64,000 nt of DNA from Arachnia propionica (GTDB taxonomy: Bacteria; Actinomycetota; Actinomycetes; Propionibacteriales; Propionibacteriaceae): positions 124,001-188,000 of the forward strand of contig NZ_RQYT01000001.1 in assembly GCF_003932785.1 (NCBI RefSeq), in the 5' to 3' direction. Within the stretch, counting starts at the first letter, position 1. Each line of letters starts with the position of its first letter. The position numbers and the translations under genes were made by a program. Below are positions 7,960 to 17,094 of the stretch, in pieces. The notes beneath the pieces were generated by a model. That model was not told where the DNA came from. It did no database searches and saw only the letters and a program-made list of their open reading frames with translations.

Positions 7960-9040
7960 GCCGCGCCGCGGCCGCCTCGATCCGCTCGGTCGGGGCGGTC
8001 AGTGCGATCCTGACGTGCTCACCGGAGCGCGAGCCGTAGAAGTCGCCGGGCGCGACGAGGATGCCACGTTCGGCGAACCAGTCGACGGTGCTGCGGCACG
8101 ACTCGTCCCGGGTGGCCCACAGGTAGAGCGATCCCTCCGAGTGGTCGACCCGGAATCCCGCATCCTCGAGCGCCCTCCGGAGCACTGCACGACGCTCCAG
8201 ATAGCGTTCCCGCTGCTCGATCACGTGATCCTGATCCCCCAACACGGCGATGAGGGCGGCCTGGATCGGAGTGGGCACCATCATGCCGAGGTGCTTGCGG
8301 GCCTGGACCAATTCCTGCACCACGGTCGGATCCCCCGCGACGAACCCGGCCCGGTAGCCAGCGGCATTGGACCGCTTGGAGACCGAGTGGACCGCGAGCA
8401 GTCCGGTGATGTCGCCGTCATTGATCCGGGGATCCAGCACGCTGCATGCTTCCCTCTCCCAGGCGAACTCGCCGTAGCACTCGTCGCTGGCCAGGAGCGC
8501 CCCGTGGCGTCGGGAGGCCGCCACCCAGCCCCGCAGCTCCGCGACGTCGAGAATCCTTCCCGTGGGATTGGCCGGGGAGTTGATCCAGATGAGGCGGGTC
8601 CCCTCGGGCAGCGCGTCCGGGTCGTCGCACGCCACGGGCTCCGCCCCGACGACCCTGGCCCCCACCTCGTAGGTCGGGTAGGCGATCTCAGGGAACACGA
8701 CGACGTCGCCCGCCCCCAGACCGAGCAGTTCCGGCAGCCAGCCCACCAGCTCCTTGGTCCCGATGACCGGGAGGATTCCCTCATGGGTGAGCCCGTGTGC
8801 GGACCAACGGTTCTCGAGATACCCGATGATCGCGTCCCGGAGCCGCGGCGTCCCCCACACGGTGGGGTAATGGTGCGCGTCGGCAGCGGCCACGAGGGCC
8901 TGCCGGGCAATCTCGGGGGTCGGGTCGACGGGAGTGCCGACGGACAGGTCGACGAGGCCATCCGGATGGGTCGAGGCCACCCGCTTGGCCTCGAGGAGGC
9001 TGTCCCAGGGAAAGTCGGGCAGCGAGTCCGCGAGAGCCAT
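7934..9040 (-). CDS. dapC: Succinyldiaminopimelate aminotransferase
   Basis: A 368-residue PLP fold-type I aminotransferase converting N-succinyl-2-amino-6-ketopimelate to N-succinyl-LL-DAP. The PLP lysine lies in VHSVSKRSNAAGYRAGF, and INSPANPTGR and a late EHVRIALTAP complete the family pattern. The fdxA-dapC gene pair is a conserved actinobacterial arrangement. The ATG ending at 9040 overlaps the fdxA stop (TGATG). A GTG one codon earlier is the alternative. With dapD and dapE it supplies the complete succinylase branch in this window. Confidence 0.9.
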   Translation of the reverse strand: MALADSLPDFPWDSLLEAKRVASTHPDGLVDLSVGTPVDPTPEIARQALVAAADAHHYPTVWGTPRLRDAIIGYLENRWSAHGLTHEGILPVIGTKELVGWLPELLGLGAGDVVVFPEIAYPTYEVGARVVGAEPVACDDPDALPEGTRLIWINSPANPTGRILDVAELRGWVAASRRHGALLASDECYGEFAWEREACSVLDPRINDGDITGLLAVHSVSKRSNAAGYRAGFVAGDPTVVQELVQARKHLGMMVPTPIQAALIAVLGDQDHVIEQRERYLERRAVLRRALEDAGFRVDHSEGSLYLWATRDESCRSTVDWFAERGILVAPGDFYGSRSGEHVRIALTAPTERIEAAAARLSPCRSGR

Positions 9041-9360
9041 CACTCCCCCTGCGGGGGAAGCGCCTCCACGTGCGGGTGATCGGCATCGATGACGCCCAGC
9101 CGCGCTGCACCCCCGGGGGAGCCGATGGAGTCGAAGAACTGGGCGTTGACGTCGTAGAACTCGGCCTGATCCGCGGGCAGGTCATCCTCGTAGTAGATGG
9201 CCTCCACGGGGCACACCGGCTCGCAGGCGCCGCAGTCGACGCACTCCTCCGGGTGGATGTAGAGCATCCGGTTTCCCTCGTAGATGCAGTCGACAGGACA
9301 CTCCTCGACACAGGCTCGATCCTTGATGTCGACGCACGGCAAACCGATGATGTAGGTCAC
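9040..9360 (-). CDS. fdxA: Seven-iron ferredoxin
   Basis: This 106-residue protein has the 7Fe ferredoxin pattern PCVDIKDRACVEECPVDC (3Fe-4S plus one 4Fe-4S ligand) followed by CVDCGACEPVCPVEAI. It is a low-potential electron carrier of the mycobacterial FdxA/FdxC type and carries the usual longer C-terminal tail. Translation begins at a GTG (9358-9360) with AGGAG 6 nt upstream, so the longer open frame to 9549 is not coding. It is coupled to dapC downstream. Confidence 0.93.
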   Translation of the reverse strand: MTYIIGLPCVDIKDRACVEECPVDCIYEGNRMLYIHPEECVDCGACEPVCPVEAIYYEDDLPADQAEFYDVNAQFFDSIGSPGGAARLGVIDADHPHVEALPPQGE

Positions 9361-9415
9361 TTCCGCTCCTTCAGCTGATTCAGGGCAAGTGTAGGGCCTG
9401 TTGCGCCCGTCGCGA

Positions 9416-11167
9416 TCAGCTCTCCCCCTCGGGCTGCTTCGGAGCGCAGGAGATCTTGTCCCCAGCCGAGTACTTCCAGGAGTAGTTCTCGGTCTTGGCC
9501 ACCGCGCCGTCCTTGTAGAAGATCCGCTGCCAGGTGGCGGTGAATCCACGGATCGGGGCCTGAGGCTTGCAGTCGGGCGTGTCGAGCACCCGCTCGCGAC
9601 CGTGGTAGTAGTCGGACTTCACCGGCTCCGTCGACTCGACCTTGTCCCACGTGGGGATGGAGTGGATCCGGAAGGTGACGCTTCCCTTGTTCCCGGAGCT
9701 GGAGGGCTGGATGAACCCCTCGATGTAGGCGGGGTACTCGGTGTTGTTCTTGAAGGACATGTCGAGGGCCCCGTACACGACCGTCGCCTCCCGCCCCGCC
9801 GGGTAGCGGTCGAAGTAGAGGGTGTGCGGTTTGTGCTCGATGTCCTCGTACCCGGCGAAGAAGCCCGCGTTGTAGAGGGTGGTGGCCGCCTGCGAGACGC
9901 CGCCCCCGAGGTCCTGGACCAGGATGCCGTCCTTGATCATGTAGCCCTCGGTGAAGCCGTTGGCAGCGGTCCGCTCCCCCACCCGGCCGTTGAGGCTGAA
10001 GATCTCGCCCGGCATGAGGACGGTCCCGTTGACGAGTTCGGCCGCCCGGCCGATGTTGGTGTTCCGGTAGGGGGCGTGGGGGTAGTGGGTGGTGAACTCC
10101 CCGATCACCTGGGTGGGCTTGAGCTTCTCGGCATCCTCGGTGGAGAACTCGGCGGGGCCCTGGATGACCTCGACGTTCGCCGTCCGGTCGGCTCCACTCC
10201 TGACTGCGGCCTCACGGACGCCATTGGCCAGACCGTCGATGTCCACCTGCTGGCCGTCCTCGGACGGCACCACCTTGATGGCACCGTCGACCATCGCGTA
10301 GGACGCGTTCTTGCCGACCTGCAGACCGAGCGCCGCGCGGGCCTCCTTGGTGAGGTCGAAGAGCTTCTTCGGATCGACGTGGGGCACGAGCTTGTCCCCC
10401 TCCACCGCGAAGGTGGTGGCCCCGGCGATCTGCTCGGGGGTCACCTCGAAGCTGCCCGACCCGACCTGAATGGTGACGGGACCACTCAGGGCGGGCTCCG
10501 CGAACGAGCTCCGCGCCTCGGCGACCATGTCGGAGGTGACGGCGGGGGGCTCCTTCACGAGCACCGCCTGCGCCTTGCGTTGTTCATCCCCGGCCGGCGC
10601 GGCGAGGAGGACCTCCGTGACCTTGCCGGTGGTGGCCGTCACGTCGAGGACGGTGGCGTCGGAGGACTCGGTGGCCACGATGCTGCCGCCCTCGAAGGCC
10701 AGGGTCGCGTCCACGCCATCGACCTGGAAGACCCCGGCCCCCTCCTGGAGAACGCTGGCGAGCTTCGCGTCGTCGACGGACATCACCAGCGGGGACTCCC
10801 CACCCCCGAACAGGGTCTTGGCGATGTCGACCGGATTCCAGCTGGCTCCCCCGCCCGCAGTGGAAACGGTCCTCCCCCAGTCGATGGTGAGCCCGCTCTC
10901 GAGCGGCTGGATGGTCAACTCGCGGCCCTGGTCGTCGACGACCGTCACGGGTTGCGAGTACCTCTCCTTCAGTTCCTCGCGCAGCTTCTGCTCCGCGTCA
11001 TCCGGGGCCAGACCGCCGATGGCGACCCCCGCAACCGTCGCATTCGCCGGCACCTTGTCCCCCGCGGCGAAATGGGCTGCCACATAGCCACCGGCCAGGA
11101 GCAACAGCGCCCCGACGCTGCCGCCGATCAACCACTTCCGGGCAGCTCCCGGCTTCTTCTCAGCCAT
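9416..11167 (-). CDS. VanW-domain cell-surface protein with peptidoglycan-binding-like repeats
   Basis: A 583-residue membrane-anchored protein. It has one N-terminal transmembrane helix (about residues 10-33), two repeated extracytoplasmic domains of the PG_binding_4 type (for example VAGVAIGGLAPDDAEQKLRE), and a C-terminal VanW domain (about residues 350-500) with YRNTNIGRAAELVNGTVLMPGE and QDLGGGVSQAATTLYNA. The VanW biochemical role is unknown. The family is linked to cell wall and vancomycin clusters but is common in actinobacteria without them. The ATG at 11167 has AAGGAGAT upstream, which excludes the longer ATG at 11191. It is divergent from the MFS gene. Confidence 0.87.
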   Translation of the reverse strand: MAEKKPGAARKWLIGGSVGALLLLAGGYVAAHFAAGDKVPANATVAGVAIGGLAPDDAEQKLREELKERYSQPVTVVDDQGRELTIQPLESGLTIDWGRTVSTAGGGASWNPVDIAKTLFGGGESPLVMSVDDAKLASVLQEGAGVFQVDGVDATLAFEGGSIVATESSDATVLDVTATTGKVTEVLLAAPAGDEQRKAQAVLVKEPPAVTSDMVAEARSSFAEPALSGPVTIQVGSGSFEVTPEQIAGATTFAVEGDKLVPHVDPKKLFDLTKEARAALGLQVGKNASYAMVDGAIKVVPSEDGQQVDIDGLANGVREAAVRSGADRTANVEVIQGPAEFSTEDAEKLKPTQVIGEFTTHYPHAPYRNTNIGRAAELVNGTVLMPGEIFSLNGRVGERTAANGFTEGYMIKDGILVQDLGGGVSQAATTLYNAGFFAGYEDIEHKPHTLYFDRYPAGREATVVYGALDMSFKNNTEYPAYIEGFIQPSSSGNKGSVTFRIHSIPTWDKVESTEPVKSDYYHGRERVLDTPDCKPQAPIRGFTATWQRIFYKDGAVAKTENYSWKYSAGDKISCAPKQPEGES

Positions 11168-11268
11168 GCATCTCCTTGCATTCTCAACCATTGGTGGGGG
11201 ACAACGGCATCCATGGTACGCGAGTAGGGTGACAGGTTGGCTGGACCGAGCGATGGAGGAGACGACGG

Positions 11269-12474
11269 ATGAACCTGCGTGAGCGACTCAACCGTGCCGG
11301 CCTGCCCCGCACCGTCTGGGTTCTCGCCATCACCAACTTTCTCGTGGCCATCGGTTTCGGGGTGGTGATCCCGGTGCTGAGCCCGTTCGCACGGACCTTC
11401 GGCGCCACGAACTTCCAGCTCGGGCTCGTCGTGTCGATGTTCGCCTTCATGCGGCTCATCACCTCCCCCTGGGCCACCCGCATCTCGCGCCGCATCGGTG
11501 AACGCAACGCCATCACCCTCGGCATGGTCATCGTGGCGACGACGACGCTCGGGGTGGCGTTGTCACCGAACCTGTGGTGGATGATCGTCGTCCGGGCGCT
11601 CGGCGGCATCGGTTCGGCCACGTTCACCATCGCCGCCTTCAACCTGATGATCTCCACCACCCCCCAGCAGCTCCGGGGCAGGGCCTCGGGGCTGAACCAG
11701 GGCGGTTTCCTGCTGGGCAACATGGCGGGCCCCGCGTTGGGTGGCCTGCTGGGCGCGATCTCCCTGCAGGCGCCGTTCTACTTCTACTCGGTGATGCTGC
11801 TCGTCGCCGGCCTCGTGGCCCACGTCCTGCTGCCCGTCCGCTCCGAGCCGCTCCCCACCGCCTCGAAGGAGGCATTGCCCTTCCGCGAGGTGCTCCGGGA
11901 CATCCGCTACCGCGCCGCCTGTCTCATGGGGTTCGCGCAGGGGTGGCAGTCCATCGGGGTGCGGTCGGCGCTCGTCCCGGTCATCATCACCGAGGTCCAC
12001 GCCATGGGAACGAGCTGGTCCGGCATCGCCTTCGCCACCGCCGCCGTCGTCCAGACCCTCGCGCTGCCCGGCGCGGGCATGGCCACCGACCGGATGGGTC
12101 GGCGCCCCGTCATGATGACGGCCGGGCTGCTCTGCGGGCTTGCCACCCTCGCCATCCCGTTCGCCCCGAACATCTGGGTGCTCATCGTGCTGCTGTGTGT
12201 CTACGGCATCGGCGGCGCCATGCAGGGAACCGCCCCCGCCTCCGCGGTCGGGGACGCCTCCCGGGGCCGCGGCGGCGCGCCCGTCGCCGCCTACTCGATG
12301 ATCGTGGACCTGGGTGCCATCATCGGACCGCTGGTGGCCGGGGCGATCGTCGACCATGCCGGCCACGGTGCAGGATTCGCCGTCGGGGGTGTCATCCTCC
12401 TCGTCGGGGCCGCCGTCGCCGCCCTGATCCCGAAGGACCTGGACCGCTCCTTCCTCACCCGCCCCACGACGTGA
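11269..12474 (+). CDS. MFS transporter, drug-efflux-like
   Basis: A 401-residue major facilitator with about 12 transmembrane segments. The first loop shows WATRISRRIGERNAI, and the motif A-like TDRMGRRPVMM sits between TM8 and TM9. The overall pattern resembles DHA1-type exporters, but nothing identifies the substrate. A TAGGGT box at about 11227 and a GGAGGAG ribosome binding site precede the ATG. The stop lies four bases from the convergent sppA stop, so transcripts from the two sides must meet here. Confidence 0.85.
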   Translation: MNLRERLNRAGLPRTVWVLAITNFLVAIGFGVVIPVLSPFARTFGATNFQLGLVVSMFAFMRLITSPWATRISRRIGERNAITLGMVIVATTTLGVALSPNLWWMIVVRALGGIGSATFTIAAFNLMISTTPQQLRGRASGLNQGGFLLGNMAGPALGGLLGAISLQAPFYFYSVMLLVAGLVAHVLLPVRSEPLPTASKEALPFREVLRDIRYRAACLMGFAQGWQSIGVRSALVPVIITEVHAMGTSWSGIAFATAAVVQTLALPGAGMATDRMGRRPVMMTAGLLCGLATLAIPFAPNIWVLIVLLCVYGIGGAMQGTAPASAVGDASRGRGGAPVAAYSMIVDLGAIIGPLVAGAIVDHAGHGAGFAVGGVILLVGAAVAALIPKDLDRSFLTRPTT

Positions 12475-12478
12475 TCCG

Positions 12479-14164
12479 TCACCGCAGGTCGAGACGCCAC
12501 GGCAGGGCCAGCACCCCCTCCACGTGGAGACCGACGTGGGCCGCGAGGCCCGCCCAGGTGCGCTCCCCCATCGGCCACGTCATCCGGGTGGCACCCGCCC
12601 GGTGCTCGCTGGACCGGGCGGGGAGCACCCGCTCCAGCACCGAGCCCAGCCCGATGCGCACCGGCTCAGCCGTCGCGGGGTCGATGTCGGCCAGCGCGCA
12701 GGCGCGACGCCAGGCGAGGTTCCAGCCGCCGAGATGGTCCACGAGCCCCAGCCCGTGGGCGTCGGCCCCGGTCCACACCCGGCCCTTCGCGACGGCCTCG
12801 AGGGCGTCGAGCTCCATGCCCCGGTCCTGCGCAGCCAGGCTCGTGAAGGTCCGGTAGATTCGGTCGAGTTCCTCGTTGAGCCGGTGCCAGTCCTCCTCGC
12901 TGAACTCCGTGAGCGAGCTCAGGCGCCCTGCCGAGGCGCCGATGCGCACCGGCTCCTGCGTGATCCCCAGCAGGTCGTGGAGCCTGCGGGTGACGAACTT
13001 GCCCGCGACCACACCGATCGAGCCCGTGAGGGTCGTCGGGAGGGCGACGATCTCCGTGGCGGGCATGGCGACGTAGTAGCCGCCGGAGGCCGCGACGCTG
13101 CCCATCCGCGCCACCACGGGCAGACCCGCTTCCCGCACGCGCAGCACGCTGCGCCGAATGAAGTCGGAGGCGACGGCTGACCCACCGGGGCTGTCGACGT
13201 CGAAGAGGACGGCCCTGTAGGCGTCGTCACGCAGCACCGCCCGGAAGTGCTCGTCGACGATGTCGGCCCCAGCGGTCTCACCTCCGAACGGGGACCTTCC
13301 GCCGCGCCCGGTGACGATGCGGCCACGCAGGGAGATCACCGCCACCTTCTCCCGCCTGCCCCTGAGACGACGCGCGGCGCCACGGCGGTCGCGGTACCGG
13401 GAGACGAACAGCAGGTCGTCGGTGTCGGCACCCCATTCGGTGAGCAGCTTCGTGTACACCTCGTCGCGGTAGGCGATGCCGTCGACGAGGCCCGCCGCCA
13501 GGGCAGCGTCGGGGGTCAACGGGGAGGCATTGACGGCCTCCCACACCCGGTCGGTGTCGAGGCCGCGACGTCGTGCGATCGTCGCGACCGCGTCGTCCAC
13601 GACCGACTGGGCGATGCGGGTGGTCATCTCGCGGTTCGGCTCGGTCACCTCGTCGGCGGCGAACTGGTCGGCGGCGGTCTTGTACTCGTGGCGCTGCCCG
13701 AACTGCGGGTCGATGCCCACCTTCTCGAGGAGCCCCTTGAGCAGGGTGATCCTGAGCTCCGCCCCGCCGATCCCCACGGTTCCCGTGGGCTGGACGTGGA
13801 CCCGACGGCAGGCCGTCGCGAGCTTGAACAGGCCGAGGGCGTCGCCCATCTCGCCGTAGGTCTCCGCCCAGGCGGCCGTCGGTTTGACGGCGGCGAACTC
13901 GGCGATGGTCTCCCCGATCTCGTCGAGGATCTGCAGCGGCTGCCCGCACTCGGCGACGTGGACGATGAGGCCGACGACACGATCATCGTTGGCGGCGTCC
14001 TGGAGATGCTCCCGCAGCGAGGTCACGGAGGTCGCGCCAACGGCCTGGAGCATCTGCAGTGGGTTGCGGGGGAAGGTCTCGAGCACGCCCCGGGCCAGGT
14101 CGAGTTCGAGGACGACACGACGAGCGGGGCAGTTCAGCTTGCCGAGCAGTTTCTTGAGCGCCAT
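12479..14164 (-). CDS. sppA: Signal peptide peptidase SppA, double-domain 67 kDa type
   Basis: A 561-residue S49 serine protease with two tandem domains, as in Escherichia coli SppA. The general-base lysine is in the N-terminal half (HEYKTAADQF) and the nucleophilic serine in the C-terminal half (VAASGGYYVAM), together with VDSPGGSAVASD. It degrades cleaved signal peptides in the membrane. There is no obvious N-terminal transmembrane helix, so it may be peripheral or cytoplasmic here, unlike the E. coli enzyme. TAGCCT lies 6 nt before the ATG with no ribosome binding site. Confidence 0.9.
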   Translation of the reverse strand: MALKKLLGKLNCPARRVVLELDLARGVLETFPRNPLQMLQAVGATSVTSLREHLQDAANDDRVVGLIVHVAECGQPLQILDEIGETIAEFAAVKPTAAWAETYGEMGDALGLFKLATACRRVHVQPTGTVGIGGAELRITLLKGLLEKVGIDPQFGQRHEYKTAADQFAADEVTEPNREMTTRIAQSVVDDAVATIARRRGLDTDRVWEAVNASPLTPDAALAAGLVDGIAYRDEVYTKLLTEWGADTDDLLFVSRYRDRRGAARRLRGRREKVAVISLRGRIVTGRGGRSPFGGETAGADIVDEHFRAVLRDDAYRAVLFDVDSPGGSAVASDFIRRSVLRVREAGLPVVARMGSVAASGGYYVAMPATEIVALPTTLTGSIGVVAGKFVTRRLHDLLGITQEPVRIGASAGRLSSLTEFSEEDWHRLNEELDRIYRTFTSLAAQDRGMELDALEAVAKGRVWTGADAHGLGLVDHLGGWNLAWRRACALADIDPATAEPVRIGLGSVLERVLPARSSEHRAGATRMTWPMGERTWAGLAAHVGLHVEGVLALPWRLDLR

Positions 14165-14170
14165 GGCTCA

Positions 14171-14176
14171 AGGCTA
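14171..14176 (-). promoter_or_regulatory. -10-like hexamer of sppA, leaderless
   Basis: TAGCCT on the minus strand with a 6-nt spacer to the ATG ending at 14164. Confidence 0.6.
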
Positions 14177-14218
14177 CCCAAACGCCGACCTGCCCCGCTC
14201 GGGGAGATGCGCGGTGGC

Positions 14219-16273
14219 TCAGAGGACGCCGCGGGCCACCTTCACGACGTTGTCGACGGTGAACCCGAACTCCTCGAAGCAACGCGCTCCGGCCGCCGAG
14301 GCTCCGAAGTGCTCGATGCTCACCGAGGCCCCCTGGGCACCCACGTACTTGGCCCAGCCCATGGCGATGCCGGCCTCGATCGAGACACGGGCCGTCACCG
14401 ACGCAGGCAGCACCTGCTCCCGGTACTCGTCGCTCTGCTGGTCGAACCACTCCTGGCACGGCATGGAGACGACCCGGGTCGGCACGCCCTCCTCCTCGAG
14501 CCTGGCAGCCGCATCGATGGCCAGGGAGACCTCGGAGCCCGAGGCGATGAGGATGAGCCTCGGCTCGGCGGAGGCCTCCTTGAGGATGTAGGCACCCGAT
14601 GCCACTCCCTCGGCGGAGGCGAACTCGTCACCGCGGGGCACGGTGCGCAGGTCCTGGCGGGAGAGGATGATGCCGGCCGGGTGGTCGGTGCGGCGCAGGA
14701 TCTCACCCCACGCGACGGCGGTCTCGTTGGCATCGGCCGGACGCACCACGTCGAGGTTCGGGATCGCGCGCAGCGAGGCGAGGTGCTCGATCGGCTGGTG
14801 GGTGGGCCCGTCCTCGCCGACCCCGATCGAGTCGTGGGTCCACACGAAGATCGAGGGCACACCCATGAGTGCGGCCAACCGGACCGGCGGGCGCATGTAG
14901 TCGGCGAAGACCAGGAAGGTGCCACCGTAGGCCCGGGTGAGCCCGGAGAGGTTGATGCCGTTGAGGATTCCACCCATGGCGTGCTCACGGATGCCGAAGT
15001 GCAGGGTGCGGCCGTACTCGCTGCCGGACCAGTCCTTCGTCTGTCGCGCGGCCGGGAGGAAACTCGGTTCGCCCTTCATCGTGGTGTTGTTGGAACCAGC
15101 GAGGTCGGCGGAGCCACCCCACAGCTCGGGAAGCTGGGGTGCCAGAGCGGTGAGGACCTCACCCGAGGCCTTGCGGGTGGACATCTTGCCCTCGTCGAAG
15201 ACCGGGAGCTTGAGGTCCTCCGGGAGCTTGCGGGCGCGGGCTCGATCGAGCAGCGCCGCACGGTCCGGATGGGCGCTGCGCCACGCCTCGAACCGCTGAT
15301 CCCAGGCCTTACGGGCCTTCTCACCCCTGGCCGCGGCGTTCGCGCGGGTCTTCGCGACGAGTTCCTCGTCGATCGCGAAGGGCTCCGGGTCGAAGCCGAG
15401 GCGCTTCTTCAGTGCGGCGACCTCATCGGCGCCGATCTTGTTGCCGTGCACGTCGTGGGAGCCGGCCTTGTTCGGCAGCGGCCACCCGATGATGGTGTTG
15501 AGCTTGATGATCGAGGGGCGGTCGGTGACCTCCTTGGCGGCCTCGATGGCGGCGAGGAGGGCGTCCATGTCCTCCTCGTACCGGGTGCCGCCCCGGGTCC
15601 AGTCAACCTCCTGGGTGTGCCACCCGTAGGCCTCGTGACGCGCCAGGACGTCCTCGGTGAAGGAGATGTTGGTGTCGCCCTCGATCGTGATCCGGTTGGC
15701 GTCGTAGATGACGATGAGGTTGCCAAGGTTCTGCGTCGCGGCGAGGGACGCGGCCTCGGCGGCAACCCCCTCCTGCAGGCAGCCGTCACCCACGAGGCAG
15801 TAGACGTGGTGGTCGAAGATCGACTTGCCCTTCGGCGCCTCCGGGTCGAACAGGCCACGTTCGCGACGTGCGGCCATGGCCATGCCGACGGCGTTGCTCA
15901 CACCGGCCCCCAGCGGCCCCGTGGTGCACTCGACGAACTTCGTGTGTCCGTACTCCGGGTGGCCGGCGCACTTGGAACCCCACGTCCGCAGGGATTTCAG
16001 ATCGTCGAGTTCGAGGTCGCACCCGGCGAGGTACAGCTGGCAGTACTGGGTCAGCGAGGCGTGCCCCACGGAGAGGATGAACCGGTCACGCCCCAACCAC
16101 GTGTCGTCGGTGGGGTCGAGGTTCATGACCTTCTGGTAGAGCAGGTAGGCGACGGGGGCCAGGGAGATCGGGGTTCCGGGGTGGCCGTTGCCCACCTTCT
16201 CCACAGCGTCGGCGGCGAGGATTCGGGCTGTGTCGACAGCGCGCGAGTCCAGTTCGGTCCAGTCGAGGGTCAT
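14219..16273 (-). CDS. tkt: Transketolase
   Basis: A 684-residue thiamine-diphosphate enzyme of the pentose phosphate pathway. The N-terminal TPP-binding motif GDGCLQEGVAAEAASLA through VIYDANRITIEG is followed by the pyrimidine domain with HDSIGVGEDGPTHQP, the transketolase signature. Length is standard. A ribosome binding site AAGGAAG precedes the ATG. A near-perfect LacI/GalR-type operator lies about 60 bp upstream (16334-16351), suggesting sugar-dependent control. Xylulose-5-phosphate from the operon at 19.6-25 kb would feed into this enzyme. Confidence 0.96.
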   Translation of the reverse strand: MTLDWTELDSRAVDTARILAADAVEKVGNGHPGTPISLAPVAYLLYQKVMNLDPTDDTWLGRDRFILSVGHASLTQYCQLYLAGCDLELDDLKSLRTWGSKCAGHPEYGHTKFVECTTGPLGAGVSNAVGMAMAARRERGLFDPEAPKGKSIFDHHVYCLVGDGCLQEGVAAEAASLAATQNLGNLIVIYDANRITIEGDTNISFTEDVLARHEAYGWHTQEVDWTRGGTRYEEDMDALLAAIEAAKEVTDRPSIIKLNTIIGWPLPNKAGSHDVHGNKIGADEVAALKKRLGFDPEPFAIDEELVAKTRANAAARGEKARKAWDQRFEAWRSAHPDRAALLDRARARKLPEDLKLPVFDEGKMSTRKASGEVLTALAPQLPELWGGSADLAGSNNTTMKGEPSFLPAARQTKDWSGSEYGRTLHFGIREHAMGGILNGINLSGLTRAYGGTFLVFADYMRPPVRLAALMGVPSIFVWTHDSIGVGEDGPTHQPIEHLASLRAIPNLDVVRPADANETAVAWGEILRRTDHPAGIILSRQDLRTVPRGDEFASAEGVASGAYILKEASAEPRLILIASGSEVSLAIDAAARLEEEGVPTRVVSMPCQEWFDQQSDEYREQVLPASVTARVSIEAGIAMGWAKYVGAQGASVSIEHFGASAAGARCFEEFGFTVDNVVKVARGVL

Positions 16274-16333
16274 GTGTCTTCCTTAGGGATACCGGTGCGG
16301 GCTGCTGTGCCCGCGCGAAATACAGACTAGCGA

Positions 16334-16351
16334 ATTGTTAGCGTAAACAAT
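16334..16351. promoter_or_regulatory. LacI/GalR-family operator upstream of tkt
   Basis: The 18-bp site ATTGTTAGCGTAAACAAT has symmetric arms ATTGTT/AACAAT around a central CG. Its inner 16 bp differ at two positions from the idealised LacI-family palindrome TTGTTAGCGCTAACAA. It sits 61 bp upstream of the tkt ATG and just beyond the stop of the preceding small gene. No LacI gene is in the window, so a trans-acting global regulator is inferred. Confidence 0.6.
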
Positions 16352-16360
16352 GGTCGGGGG

Positions 16361-16558
16361 TCAGAAGTCGACGATGTCGATGGTGGGTCCGGAGAACGGC
16401 ATGAGCGTCGCCGGATCGACGACGTCGACGGGTTCCTCGGCCACGGTCTCGACCTTGGAACCGGGTACCACGGGACGGATGTCCTCGCCCAGCGCCTCCA
16501 TCACGAGGCGTCGGATCTCGGAGCCACCCTCCGGATCATGGGTACGTATCTCTGCCAT
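16361..16558 (-). CDS. Hypothetical 65-residue acidic protein
   Basis: I do not recognise this protein. It begins MAEIRTHDPEGGSEIRR and ends GPTIDIVDF, is acidic, and has no cysteine or membrane segment. Coding is supported by a good ribosome binding site (AAGGAGCGAG before the ATG), third-position GC like its neighbours, and a position 15 nt after the phosphoribosyltransferase stop on the same strand, so it is probably co-transcribed. The LacI-type operator of tkt follows its stop directly. Confidence 0.6.
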   Translation of the reverse strand: MAEIRTHDPEGGSEIRRLVMEALGEDIRPVVPGSKVETVAEEPVDVVDPATLMPFSGPTIDIVDF

Positions 16559-16573
16559 CTCGCTCCTTGGGTC

Positions 16574-17068
16574 TCAACTCAGCGGCGGTTTGTCCGACCA
16601 GGGGAACACGATCCACTGGTCAGTGCGTTTCCAACAGAAGTCGGGCTCCACGATGGTGGAGGGTTTGGTGTAGAGCACCGCACTGCGGACATCTGCCCCG
16701 AAGCCCCGCAGCAGCTTGACCACCAGGGCGAGGGTCCGGCCGGAATCGGCGACGTCATCGACGATGAGCAGCTGACGGCCGGCGATGGATTCGGTGTCGA
16801 GCATCGGGGCCAGCAGGACCGGGTCGGGCAGGGTCTGATTGACATCCGTGTAGAACTCGACGTTGATCGCATCCGTCAGCTTGATCCCGAGACGGTAGGT
16901 GAGCACCCCCGCCGGGATCATGCCGCCCCTGGCGATGGCGATGACGACGCTCGGTCTGAAGCCCGAGTCGTGGATCTGCTGCGCGAGTTCGTCGGTGGCG
17001 ACACCCAGGCCGTCCCAGGTCAGGACCTCCTTGCCCTCGGTGTCGCTGCTGTCCGCGTGATAGGCCAT
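16574..17068 (-). CDS. Type I phosphoribosyltransferase, Gpt/Hpt-like
   Basis: This 164-residue protein carries the PRPP-binding motif LLIVDDVADSGRTL at about residues 98-111 and an upstream VVIAIARGGMIPAGVL loop. The C-terminal FPWS resembles the end of xanthine-guanine phosphoribosyltransferases, so purine base salvage is the likely role. The exact base cannot be told from sequence. TAGGAT with a 6-nt spacer precedes the ATG. The 65-residue gene follows it. Confidence 0.82.
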   Translation of the reverse strand: MAYHADSSDTEGKEVLTWDGLGVATDELAQQIHDSGFRPSVVIAIARGGMIPAGVLTYRLGIKLTDAINVEFYTDVNQTLPDPVLLAPMLDTESIAGRQLLIVDDVADSGRTLALVVKLLRGFGADVRSAVLYTKPSTIVEPDFCWKRTDQWIVFPWSDKPPLS

Positions 17069-17074
17069 GGCCGC

Positions 17075-17080
17075 ATCCTA
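17075..17080 (-). promoter_or_regulatory. -10-like hexamer of the phosphoribosyltransferase gene, leaderless
   Basis: TAGGAT on the minus strand with a 6-nt spacer to the ATG ending at 17068. Confidence 0.6.
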
Positions 17081-17094
17081 CCCACGCGACGCGT

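Noticed and set aside
14193-14204. CCCC-GCTC-GGGG hairpin after tkt as a terminator
   Set aside because: Only four base pairs with a short loop and no T run, so not distinguishable from chance in GC-rich DNA.
13247-16330. A 1027-codon plus-strand open frame opposite sppA and tkt
   Set aside because: Both minus-strand genes have complete recognisable domains. The plus frame has no known motifs and arises from high-GC codon structure.
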